This document shows positions 1-5,794 of a DNA stretch of 9,827 nt, one piece after another (positions within the stretch are counted from its first letter, which is position 1; each line of letters begins with the position of its first letter). The stretch lies in assembly GCA_043748535.1 (NCBI GenBank), contig JAYTMY010000167.1:1-9827 (forward strand), read 5' to 3'. The notes below the pieces were generated by a model. It was not told the DNA's origin, made no database searches, and saw nothing but the letters and a program-made list of their open reading frames with translations. A program made the translations under genes and the position numbers. This DNA comes from CAMCSH01 sp043748535. GTDB lineage: Bacteria > Verrucomicrobiota > Lentisphaeria > Lentisphaerales > Lentisphaeraceae.

Positions 1-65
1 CACTAGAAGCCTCAAACAGCTCAATAACAACACTTTGAATTCAATGTATGGGGGAGGTTCTTCAG

Positions 66-95
66 GAGGGTTGAGCCGCATCGGCGACACCCTGG
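66..95 (+). repeat. Hairpin A repeat, degraded copy
   Basis: This copy carries the same core as the hairpin at 4412-4444: TGA, GCCG, CAT, CGGC, GAC. The outer stem is shortened to about 5 bp (AGGGT pairing with ACCCT). It is followed at 118-132 by hairpin B, in the same order and orientation as at 4412-4479. Confidence 0.6.
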
Positions 96-117
96 GTTGA
101 AATCCGTTATGATTTCT

Positions 118-132
118 GACCCTGAAGGGGTC
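118..132. repeat. Hairpin B repeat (GACCCTGAAGGGGTC)
   Basis: This is a short palindrome with a 5-6 bp stem and a GAA loop. The sequence that follows it, GCGGAAAG, also flanks the copy at 4536-4550 when that one is read on the minus strand. The repeat unit is therefore longer than the stem itself. Confidence 0.6.
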
Positions 133-165
133 GCGGAAAGTCCTGCGCTGCTGCGGTTTTTAGGT

Positions 166-201
166 TAAAACCCCTAAAACCCCTAAAACCCTTAAAACTC
201 T
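166..201. repeat. 9-bp tandem repeat, about four units of TAAAACCCC
   Basis: There are two perfect units (166-183) and then two decaying units (TAAAACCCT, TAAAACTCT). The last units overlap the 3' end of the hydroxyacid dehydrogenase gene and supply its stop codon (TAA on the minus strand at 192-194) and final Glu-Phe codons. On the coding strand the unit reads GGGGTTTTA. Confidence 0.7.
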
Positions 202-1121
202 AATTCGCGTAGAAGATTTTCCACCGCTCCGTCGACGGCGCGATCGACGCTTTCGGCGGTGAAGGCTCCGGTGTGGGGCGTGGCGATGACGCGGGGATGC
301 TGGATCAGCCGCCAGTCGCTTGGTGGTTCGCTGGCGTAGGCGTCGAGCGTGAGGGCGGCAAGATGGCCGGAATCGAGGACGGCCAGGGCTGCGTCGGTGT
401 CGATCAACTCACCACGTGCGGTGTTGATGACGATCAGGCCGGGCTTGAGTCGGGCCAGCGTGGCGGCATCGAGAAGAGGTTTGCCGTCGGCCGGCACCGG
501 GCAATGCAGGCTGAGGATGTCGACCGTGGTGAGCACTTCGTCGAGAGGGGCGTAGCGGAAGCTCGGGCCGGGTTGGAAGCGGGGATCGGGGAAGGGGTCG
601 TAGGCGAGGACTTCCATCTCCATTGCGACGGCGAAGCCGCTGAGGAGGCGGCCGATGGCGCCGCAGCCGACGATGCCGAGGCGGCGTCCGGCCAGTTCGA
701 CGCCTTGCTGACGGCGCCAGGAGCAGGCCTTCAGGTCGCGATCCGCGGCGGGGATCTGGCGCGCCGCGGCAAGGATGTGGCCAAGGGCGAGTTCGGCGAC
801 GCCGCGGGCATTGGAGCCGGCGGCGCGGCAGATCTTGACGCCGTGACGGGCGGCAGCGTCGGCGTCGATGCTGTTGAATCCGGCGCCGTTGCGGCTGATC
901 ACCTTGAGCTGCGGCGCGGCGCTGGCGATGACCCGTTCCGACACCGTTTCGACCCCGGCAAGATAGCCGCTGCAACCGGGCAGTTTCTCGAGCAGTTCCG
1001 CCTCCGAGGGCTGCACTCCCGGCGTGCTCAGGATGAGCTCGAAGCCGGCATCGCGCAGACGCTGCAGCGAAGGATGGCCGCGGAGAGTGACCGAGCGCGG
1101 CGTGACCAGGATGCGGCGCAT
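192..1121 (-). CDS. D-2-hydroxyacid dehydrogenase (NAD-dependent)
   Basis: This 309-residue enzyme belongs to the D-isomer-specific 2-hydroxyacid dehydrogenase family (phosphoglycerate, glyoxylate/hydroxypyruvate and related dehydrogenases), which interconverts 2-keto and D-2-hydroxy acids in the cytoplasm. The Rossmann motif is at 152-157 (GCGAIG), with Asp175 after the second strand (LAYDP), which favours NAD over NADP. The catalytic triad is visible: Arg236 in NTARGE, Glu265 in SEPP and His283 in TPHTG. The frame is open to 1337, but that extension overlaps the upstream cupin gene and has no homologous look. The ATG at 1121, 2 bp after the cupin stop codon, opens a normal family N-terminus (MRRILVTPRS). 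It is the last gene of the operon. No strong ribosome site is seen, so translation is probably coupled to the gene before it. The substrate is unknown; 3-phosphoglycerate dehydrogenase is a common automatic label, but the context suggests a sugar-derived acid. Confidence 0.9.
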   Translation of the reverse strand: MRRILVTPRSVTLRGHPSLQRLRDAGFELILSTPGVQPSEAELLEKLPGCSGYLAGVETVSERVIASAAPQLKVISRNGAGFNSIDADAAARHGVKICRAAGSNARGVAELALGHILAAARQIPAADRDLKACSWRRQQGVELAGRRLGIVGCGAIGRLLSGFAVAMEMEVLAYDPFPDPRFQPGPSFRYAPLDEVLTTVDILSLHCPVPADGKPLLDAATLARLKPGLIVINTARGELIDTDAALAVLDSGHLAALTLDAYASEPPSDWRLIQHPRVIATPHTGAFTAESVDRAVDGAVENLLRELEF

Positions 1122-1123
1122 GG

Positions 1124-1702
1124 TCAGGAACCCCGGTCGACCAGGACCGGACCCTGGGCGCTGTCGACGATCAATTTCGGGAAGCCCTCGGTGAGGATGT
1201 CGCCGTAGTTGAGGCCGGCATGGGCGGGGTAGTTGCAGAAGGTGATCAGCGGCGTCTTGCCGGTGTTGATCGAGCGGTGGGCCCAATAAGGCGGCACGTA
1301 GACCATGCGGCCGGGACGGAAGCTCTCGGCGCGGCATTCACCCTCGGGGGTTTTCATCAGCATGTAGCCTTCGCCGCTGAGGCAGAGATAGGTCTCGGCG
1401 GTGGCGATGCGCTGGTGGTAGTGGCCCTTGGTCATGAAGAACTCGTCGCCGATCTTGCCGGGCAGGAGCTTGCTGATGCAGATCATGATGTGGCCTTCCT
1501 CGGTCGGGATGTTCTTCTCGAAGACCTCGTAGTGGACCGGATCGCCGTCGGCGGCGAGAGCCTCGATGGCGGCGCGGTCGCGGTAGTAGGGGATCATGGT
1601 CGAAGCGCGGGTCGATTTGCTGCGGTCGGGATTGAGCATGATCCCGGCTTGCAGATCGAAGTCGACGGTGAAGGGCGGGAAGTAGGCAGTTTGGCTGTTC
1701 AT
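1124..1702 (-). CDS. Cupin-type (archaeal-type) glucose-6-phosphate isomerase family protein
   Basis: This 192-residue single-domain cupin matches the metal-dependent phosphoglucose isomerase family known from Pyrococcus and Thermococcus, which interconverts an aldose phosphate and a ketose phosphate. It has the typical length of about 190 residues. The metal ligands of the family are present: His94 and His96 in TKGHYH, Glu103, and His142 in VPPYWAHRSIN. The C-terminal YPAHAGLNYGDI segment is also typical. The start ATG shares one base with the stop of the preceding gene (TGATG, 1700-1704) and has a ribosome site AAAGGAAAG just upstream. Lying directly with a sugar kinase, it more likely acts on the phosphorylated product of that kinase than in housekeeping glycolysis. 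The family call is secure; the substrate is inferred. Confidence 0.9.
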   Translation of the reverse strand: MNSQTAYFPPFTVDFDLQAGIMLNPDRSKSTRASTMIPYYRDRAAIEALAADGDPVHYEVFEKNIPTEEGHIMICISKLLPGKIGDEFFMTKGHYHQRIATAETYLCLSGEGYMLMKTPEGECRAESFRPGRMVYVPPYWAHRSINTGKTPLITFCNYPAHAGLNYGDILTEGFPKLIVDSAQGPVLVDRGS

Positions 1703-2676
1703 CAGACTTTCCTTTTGTTGGGTGAGACGGCGGCGGCGACGGCGCCAAGACGGTCGAAGGCAGGGCCGCTGACCGGGATGTCGATGGCGAAGACCTCGGC
1801 GATGACGCGGGTCCAGCCGTGGATGAAGTAGACCCAGCCGTCCTCGACGCTGAGCCCGGCCGCTTCTTTCTGGCGCAAGGCCTGATCGAGGAAGAGCAGA
1901 TCGCCGCGGTAGTTGAACTCCCAGACGATGCCTTTTTGCGGGAAGCGCACAGCGTCGGTCAAAGGCGAGCCGGGAGCGTCTTTGCCGAGCCCGGTGGCGT
2001 TGACCACCACCGATCCCGACGGCAGAGTCGCAACGACGGCGTCGTTGTCGACCGCGGCGGGGCAGAGGTGATAGCGGAAGTCGATGCCGCAATCGCCGAG
2101 CATAGTGTGGATGTGGCGCATCTCGTCAAGCCGCGGCTGGCTGCGGTTGGTGACATGGACGACGGTCGGCCGCTTGTCGGGGGCGATCATGGTCGCGAGG
2201 TAGAGGGTGAGAGCGAGCGAGGAGCCGCCGGCACCGAGGAGGCAGAGTTCAGCGCCCGATTTCCAGTAGCCGGACGGGATGAAGGCTTCGAAGGACAGAC
2301 CGCTGGTCAAGGGGTCCTTGGCGTGGGCGCGCAGCTTGCCGCCGCGCTTCGAGATGCAGCTCGCCTCGCCGAGGAAGGCGGCGTGTGGATCGACCTCGTC
2401 GAAGAGATCGCGGGCGGCCTTGAAGAGGTCGAGCTTGTGGGTGGTGACCAGTCCACCGAGGGACAGGGGATCGTGCTTGATGAAATCGACGACGCTGCGA
2501 TAGACCTGCGGATCGTCGTGGATCTTGCAGTCGATGCCGCGGATCACCACGTCGCCGAGTCCGAGGGCCTCGGCCCAGGCCGGAAAGACCTTCATGATCG
2601 AAGATTGGCCGGTGCTGACACCGATGAAGTAGAAGGTCTGACGGCTGGCCGGGACGAGGGAATCGAGGGTGTTCAT
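1702..2676 (-). CDS. Shikimate-dehydrogenase-like NAD(P)-dependent oxidoreductase
   Basis: This 324-residue protein has the two-domain plan of AroE/YdiB shikimate and quinate dehydrogenases, but it is longer (AroE is about 270-290) and divergent. Visible parts: an N-terminal substrate-domain motif GVSTGQSSIMKVFPAW at 19-34; GGLVTTHK at 74-81, whose Lys81 matches the catalytic lysine of AroE; AKDPLTSG at 119-126, whose Asp121 matches the catalytic aspartate; a glycine-rich cofactor loop LLGAGGSS at 146-153; and VNATGLG at 225-231. The C-terminal Gln that AroE uses for substrate contact seems replaced near His286 (YFIHGW). It probably oxidises a cyclic or open-chain polyol-like compound rather than shikimate. 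The start has a good AGGAG ribosome site inside the end of the kinase gene, 2 bp after its stop. The stop overlaps the cupin start by 1 bp. Confidence 0.85.
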   Translation of the reverse strand: MNTLDSLVPASRQTFYFIGVSTGQSSIMKVFPAWAEALGLGDVVIRGIDCKIHDDPQVYRSVVDFIKHDPLSLGGLVTTHKLDLFKAARDLFDEVDPHAAFLGEASCISKRGGKLRAHAKDPLTSGLSFEAFIPSGYWKSGAELCLLGAGGSSLALTLYLATMIAPDKRPTVVHVTNRSQPRLDEMRHIHTMLGDCGIDFRYHLCPAAVDNDAVVATLPSGSVVVNATGLGKDAPGSPLTDAVRFPQKGIVWEFNYRGDLLFLDQALRQKEAAGLSVEDGWVYFIHGWTRVIAEVFAIDIPVSGPAFDRLGAVAAAVSPNKRKV

Positions 2677-2678
2677 GT

Positions 2679-4184
2679 TTAACTCCTGGGGCTTTTCAGG
2701 TGATCGTGGAATCCGAGCAGATGCCCGTAGAGGCGGCGGCTCTCGTTTGCGGCGGACGCAAGAGCGCGGCGTCCCTCAGGATCGGGGTTGATCGATTCGC
2801 CGCTTTGGCGGCGGGCGATGGCGGTGGCGGCGGGATCGCCGATGAGGCCGGCGGCGCTGGCGCCGAGAAGGGCGCAGCCTTGCAGTCCGGCCTCGGGTTC
2901 GGGCGAGACCTCGAGCGGCAGGCCGAGGGCGTCCGACTTGATCCGGTTCCACAGCGCGTTGCGGGTGCCGCCGCCGACGCTGAGCACGCGTCCCGCACGC
3001 AGCCCGAGGGCGGCGAAGGCTTCGGCGTCGCGCGCCATGGCGAGGGCGACGCCCTCCATCACGGCGCGGATGAAATGCGGCGCCCGATGTTGCAGGCCGA
3101 TGCCGGAGAAGACGCCCTTGGCGTTGAGGTTGTCGCTGCGGCGTTCGCCTCGCATGTAAGGCAGGAAGAGCAGGCCCTCGCTGCCAACCGGAGCCTCTGT
3201 CGCGAGGCGGATGAGGTCCTCGTAGGAAGCCGGCGCGCCGCTCGAAGCGATCAGGTCGCGGCACCAAGTCATGCTGAGGCCGCCGCAATCGAGAATGGTG
3301 AAGGGGATCCAGCCGGGGATGACGTGGCGGCAATTCTGGATGCCGGCATCGATCAGGGGCGCCGGGCTGTGCGCCGCCAGCAAGGAGCTGGTGCCAGTGA
3401 CATCGGCGAGCAGACCTTCACCGGCGATGCCGAAGCCGAGCATCGACACCGGGAAGTCGCCGCCTCCCGCGACCACCGGCGTACCGACAGGCAGGCCCGT
3501 GGCGAGCGCGGCCGACGCCGTCACCCGGCCGATGATCTCGTGCGAGGCGAAGATCGGTGGAAACTTGGCGAGATCCAGCCCCATCGCGGCGGCCAGCCCG
3601 GGTGAATATTTGCCGCTGCGCCAGTCGTAGATCGCCGAACACGATGCTTCGCTCGGATCGGTGGCGGCGACGCCGCTGAGGCGGAAGTTGAGGAAGTCCT
3701 TGGGGACCAGATAATGGCGGGTCGCCGCATAGGCCGCGGCGTGATGCGCCTTCTCCCACAGGATCTTGATCCCCGTCCAGGCAGGATTCGGCGCATTACC
3801 GGTGTCCGCCAGAAAGAGCTTGTCGCCGAGTTCGCGGCGGAGGAAATCCACCTGCGGGGCGCAACGCTTGTCGCACCAGAGCTGGACCCAGGGCGTGGTC
3901 AGATCGCCGCTGGCGTCAACCCCCACTGGACCATGCATCTGGCCGCAGCAGCTCACCGCCGCGACCGGGCGCCCTGCCAGCTCGGACGAAGACAAGACCT
4001 GGCGGATCACTTCGCAGCTCAAGCGCCACCAATGTTCCGGACGCTGCTGCGCCCAGCCCGGCTCCGGGCTCTCGGTTTCCTGCGCGATCTGGACGAGCTT
4101 GAGGATCTTGCCGTCGGCGTCGATTGCGGCCGCACGGACGCTCTGGGTGCCGAGATCAACGGCGAGGATGAAGGGCTGGTTCAT
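2679..4184 (-). CDS. FGGY-family carbohydrate kinase (xylulokinase-like)
   Basis: This 501-residue cytoplasmic kinase, full length for the family, phosphorylates a sugar or polyol with ATP. The N-terminal phosphate loop is AVDLGTQSVRAA at 8-20. GQMHG at 81-85 is the xylulokinase-type substrate segment. Asp243 in GGGDF is the expected catalytic base. DVTGTSSLL at 261-269 is the second phosphate loop, and VGGGTRNALWNRI at 403-415 is the C-terminal FGGY signature region that binds adenosine. It is the first gene of its operon: ATG at 4184 with AGGAGAT 7 bp upstream, and a promoter at 4222-4285 shared with two other units in the window. FGGY kinases vary widely in substrate (xylulose, ribulose, erythrulose, glycerol, gluconate), so the xylulokinase label is by resemblance only. 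Confidence 0.92.
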   Translation of the reverse strand: MNQPFILAVDLGTQSVRAAAIDADGKILKLVQIAQETESPEPGWAQQRPEHWWRLSCEVIRQVLSSSELAGRPVAAVSCCGQMHGPVGVDASGDLTTPWVQLWCDKRCAPQVDFLRRELGDKLFLADTGNAPNPAWTGIKILWEKAHHAAAYAATRHYLVPKDFLNFRLSGVAATDPSEASCSAIYDWRSGKYSPGLAAAMGLDLAKFPPIFASHEIIGRVTASAALATGLPVGTPVVAGGGDFPVSMLGFGIAGEGLLADVTGTSSLLAAHSPAPLIDAGIQNCRHVIPGWIPFTILDCGGLSMTWCRDLIASSGAPASYEDLIRLATEAPVGSEGLLFLPYMRGERRSDNLNAKGVFSGIGLQHRAPHFIRAVMEGVALAMARDAEAFAALGLRAGRVLSVGGGTRNALWNRIKSDALGLPLEVSPEPEAGLQGCALLGASAAGLIGDPAATAIARRQSGESINPDPEGRRALASAANESRRLYGHLLGFHDHLKSPRS

Positions 4185-4221
4185 GATTCACATCTCCTGG
4201 AAAGCGGTTTCAGCTTCCCAA

Positions 4222-4285
4222 CAGATAAACCAATTCCTCCTTCTGTTCCGCCTTAGAATCTAGATTGCAATGAGTTTCTAAATAT
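4222..4285 (-). promoter_or_regulatory. Promoter of the kinase operon (shared regulon type)
   Basis: Read on the minus strand there is an upstream box ATATTTAGAAAC (4274-4285), a second conserved stretch CATTGCAATCTAGATT (4257-4272), GGAAC (4245-4249), a 17-bp spacer and TATCTG (4222-4227), then 37 bp to the ATG. The upstream 29 bp (4257-4285) match 8987-9015 at 28 positions. GGAAC is a poor match to a housekeeping -35 box, which suggests an activator-dependent promoter or an alternative sigma factor. Function is inferred from the conservation in front of three genes. Confidence 0.7.
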
Positions 4286-4411
4286 GGGATTCAGGATTCG
4301 TGGGGTTTAGTATGTCGCTCTCCCAGGAATTTTGTGGGTCGCCAATTGGGTGGGCCATACATACAAGTGGCGTTGCGTGATTCATCACTCCGAAGGAGTC
4401 TCAGATTTTAG

Positions 4412-4444
4412 CCCTGGGTTGAGCCGCATCGGCGACACCCAGGG
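4412..4444 (+). repeat. Hairpin A repeat, intact copy
   Basis: The 33-bp unit folds as an 8-bp outer stem (CCCTGGGT with ACCCAGGG), a 3x3 internal loop (TGA facing GAC), a 4-bp inner stem (GCCG with CGGC) and a CAT loop. It is preceded by GATTTTAG, which also flanks the inverted copy at 4572-4604. Confidence 0.75.
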
Positions 4445-4464
4445 TCAGTAGCCTAAAGAGTCGC

Positions 4465-4479
4465 GACCCTGAAGGGGTC
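4465..4479. repeat. Hairpin B repeat (GACCCTGAAGGGGTC)
   Basis: It is identical to the 15-bp palindrome at 118-132 and lies 20 bp after hairpin A, in the same order as at the left edge. Confidence 0.65.
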
Positions 4480-4535
4480 AAGGAACACTCAAATCCAACG
4501 GCAGAATCAGTTGACTCCGAAGCCGCGCTTTCCGC

Positions 4536-4550
4536 GACCCCTTTGGGGTC
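4536..4550 (+). repeat. Hairpin B repeat, perfect palindrome with T-run
   Basis: GACCCCTTTGGGGTC has a perfect 6-bp stem with a TTT loop and is followed by GTTTTTC. Read on the plus strand it resembles a small intrinsic terminator, but no plus-strand gene lies upstream, so I treat it as a repeat copy. On the minus strand its flank GCGGAAAG matches the flank of the copy at 118-132. Confidence 0.6.
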
Positions 4551-4571
4551 GTTTTTCATCATTCGATCTTA

Positions 4572-4604
4572 CCCATGGTGTCGCCGCTGCGGCTCAACCA
4601 TGGG
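4572..4604 (-). repeat. Hairpin A repeat, intact inverted copy
   Basis: This is the minus-strand version of the 4412-4444 element. The outer stem is CCCATGGT with ACCATGGG, the inner stem is GCCG with CGGC, and read on the minus strand the internal loop is again TGA facing GAC with a CAG loop. The outer stem differs from the other copy on both sides so that pairing is kept. Confidence 0.75.
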
Positions 4605-4615
4605 CTAAAATCAAC

Positions 4616-4631
4616 GACCCGCTTCGGGGTC
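4616..4631. repeat. Hairpin B repeat, variant
   Basis: GACCCGCTTCGGGGTC has a 5-bp stem with a 6-base loop. It lies 55 bp downstream of the hicB stop codon and could weakly terminate hicAB transcription, although no T-run follows on the minus strand. Confidence 0.5.
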
Positions 4632-4685
4632 GAACAGCCAGCACCAAGGTAAACATCTGACGACGTCGGGGTCCAATTTCATGAT

Positions 4686-5024
4686 TTAATGCGCCTGCTG
4701 CAAATTCTGCTGTAAGACATCGATAATAAAGGCATTGATTGAGGCATTGTGAAGCAGGGCTTCTTCGATGAGTTGCTGATGCAATTCTGGAGACACTCGC
4801 AAGCTAAGAGTGCCGGAGGGAAGCTTCTTGGGTTTTCGCCCCAGTTTTTCACAGAATTCAAGATAGTCGTCGACACTATCGCGGAAGCTTTGCGCCAGTT
4901 CCCCTGCCGAGCGACCTTGGAAGGTGACGACATCACCGGAAAGGCCGAGGACATTGCCGTGAAATAAATCCGCATCGGGGTCGATTTCGTAGCTTCCGCG
5001 GAAGCCTTTATATTCCAGTTTCAT
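4686..5024 (-). CDS. hicB: HicB family antitoxin
   Basis: This 112-residue protein is the antitoxin of a type II toxin-antitoxin pair; it binds and blocks HicA and usually represses its own operon. The N-terminal half (YKGFRGSYEIDPDADLFHG through FRDSVDDYLEFCEKLG, about 4-61) is the HicB partial RNase-H-like fold. The C-terminal part, SLRVSPELHQQLIEEA followed by NASINAFIIDVLQQ (about 73-107), is a ribbon-helix-helix DNA-binding domain. The start ATG at 5024 has GGAG 6 bp upstream and overlaps the end of hicA by 17 bp in another frame, the usual toxin-then-antitoxin order with coupled translation. It is full length with no sign of damage. Confidence 0.88.
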   Translation of the reverse strand: MKLEYKGFRGSYEIDPDADLFHGNVLGLSGDVVTFQGRSAGELAQSFRDSVDDYLEFCEKLGRKPKKLPSGTLSLRVSPELHQQLIEEALLHNASINAFIIDVLQQNLQQAH

Positions 5025-5370
5025 GTTTGACTCCTGATTGTAATAAAAACGTTCTGACTGATTTCAGCGCGCCTTTGTCGGTCGTAGGTTCGGGATGAGG
5101 ACGATGAAACAAGCCGACATTGCCGTTTAAAAGGATGCGAACCCTTGATCCCCTGCCATTGGACATGTCCCCTCCCAAGGCTTTAAACAAGTTCATGATG
5201 TCATCCCATTTGACACTGGATTTAATGGGATCAAAAAAGATGTCATTCCAAACCATTTTTTGCTTTGAATTCAATTTGACCTGGCGAATGGTGCCTTGAT
5301 CCGGCCTGTCGGAAGCGACATGAGCCGGGGGCGGCTGCGCGGGGGTATCGGATTTTTTCTTCTTCGCCAC
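5008..5370 (-). CDS. hicA: HicA-like mRNA interferase toxin
   Basis: This 120-residue protein carries the HicA double-stranded-RNA-binding-like fold that cleaves mRNA. The hallmark segment is at 58-113: LFKALGG, GRGSRVRILLNG, FHRPHP with candidate catalytic His89 and His92, and KGALKSVRTFLLQSGV. The first 30-35 residues are an extra Lys- and Pro-rich tail (MAKKKKSD...PPPAH) not found in short HicA proteins. I chose the GTG at 5370. It has AGGA 8 bp upstream and lies downstream of a good promoter (TTGCAA at 5417-5422, TATTAT at 5395-5400), whereas the ATG at 5409 would sit above the -10 box. An internal ATG giving MVWNDIFF is a less likely alternative. The frame stays open to 5706 only by chance overlap with the opposite-strand gene. 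Confidence 0.82.
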   Translation of the reverse strand: MAKKKKSDTPAQPPPAHVASDRPDQGTIRQVKLNSKQKMVWNDIFFDPIKSSVKWDDIMNLFKALGGDMSNGRGSRVRILLNGNVGLFHRPHPEPTTDKGALKSVRTFLLQSGVKHETGI

Positions 5371-5394
5371 TTGGGAGATCCTGGTTGTGGTATC

Positions 5395-5422
5395 ATAATA
5401 TGCCACCATGTTCAGGTTGCAA
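5395..5422 (-). promoter_or_regulatory. Candidate hicAB promoter
   Basis: On the minus strand TTGCAA (5417-5422), a 16-bp spacer and TATTAT (5395-5400) resemble a housekeeping promoter (4/6 and 5/6 matches). Transcription would begin near 5387, about 17 bp before the chosen GTG start of hicA. It is unlike the shared regulon promoters, so hicAB is expressed independently. Confidence 0.55.
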
Positions 5423-5504
5423 GGGCAAGATGAAGAACCTTCGCCAACCCTGCTGACTCTTCCCAAGCTCAGCTTTAGCTTTGGCCCCAACTCCGGAGCC
5501 TCCC

Positions 5505-5772
5505 ATGCGCAATCAACTGACCCGCGGCGAGACGCGCCGTGTGATGGACATCGCCAACAAGAACGGTGAAATCGACGGTTCCGCGACGCGGATCGGCTGG
5601 GTGGATTTCTCCAAGACCGGGCGCACGGTGTATTACCGAGGTCGATCCTTGCAGGCGGCAAGGCATCTGGGTCTCCGGCATCAAGAAGCGCGGCAGCAAT
5701 GTTCATCCCTGTGAACGCGTCGACGTCATCATCGACGACGATGCGGCGGAGGAATATCTCCGCTTGAAATAG
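5505..5772 (+). pseudogene. Small conserved protein gene broken by a frameshift
   Basis: The reading starts at ATG 5505 (GGAG 6 bp upstream) and runs as MRNQLTRGETRRVMD, then ATRIGWVDFSKTGRTVYYRGRSLQ. Near 5652-5662 the sense moves to the next frame, which continues as QGIWVSGIKKRGSNVHP and then VDVIIDDDAAEEYLRLK to a TAG at 5770-5772. Removing one base near 5655 would join both halves. I recall a family of roughly 80-100-residue uncharacterised proteins with both the RIG-VDFSKTG-YY and the YWVSG-KK-G segments, often with about 15-20 residues between them, so a deletion is also possible here. The function is unknown. It is divergent from hicAB and convergent with the dehydrogenase gene. A sequencing error is the main alternative to true decay. 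Confidence 0.6.
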
Positions 5773-5794
5773 GGCTGAAACCGGCGCCTTAGCT

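Larger units (their letters stand above)
1..191. other. Non-coding left edge with repeats
   Basis: I see no gene here. The stretch lies downstream of the hydroxyacid dehydrogenase stop codon. It holds one degraded copy of the two-part hairpin repeat found again near 4412-4631 (hairpin A at about 66-95, hairpin B at 118-132), followed by 9-bp tandem repeats that run into the end of the dehydrogenase gene. The hairpins could help end transcription of the minus-strand operon, but no clear stem followed by a T-run is visible in that orientation. Confidence 0.6.
4286..4685. other. Intergenic hairpin-repeat mosaic
   Basis: There is no credible gene in this roughly 400-bp stretch between the kinase promoter and the end of hicB. 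It is made up of at least six short hairpins: one ACTCCGAAGGAGT (4387-4399), two hairpin A copies (4412-4444 and 4572-4604) in opposite orientation, and three hairpin B copies (4465-4479, 4536-4550, 4616-4631). The remaining sequence, about 4286-4386, shows nothing I recognise. Confidence 0.65.

Noticed and set aside
166..192. Possible G-quadruplex in the GGGGTTTTA array
   Set aside because: Only three runs of three or more G are present on the minus strand, so a four-run intramolecular structure is not supported.
273..1208. Long plus-strand open frame opposite the hydroxyacid dehydrogenase
   Set aside because: It is a mirror frame in GC-rich DNA. Its protein is Gly/Ala/Glu/Asp-rich low complexity with no motif, and the minus strand codes for an enzyme with all catalytic residues.
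1703..2092. Upstream extension of the cupin isomerase frame
   Set aside because: The extension is Arg-rich out-of-frame reading of the AroE-like gene. The ATG at 1702 has a ribosome site and gives the normal family length.
2700..3605. Long plus-strand open frame opposite the sugar kinase
   Set aside because: It is composition-driven antisense; the opposite strand has complete FGGY kinase motifs.
4536..4555. Intrinsic terminator on the plus strand
   Set aside because: The stem and T-run fit a weak terminator, but no plus-strand gene lies upstream and the stem is a copy of the dispersed hairpin B.
5371..5706. Upstream extension of the HicA frame to a 232-residue protein
   Set aside because: It would cross the hicAB promoter and run opposite the small plus-strand gene, and its sequence shows no recognisable domain.
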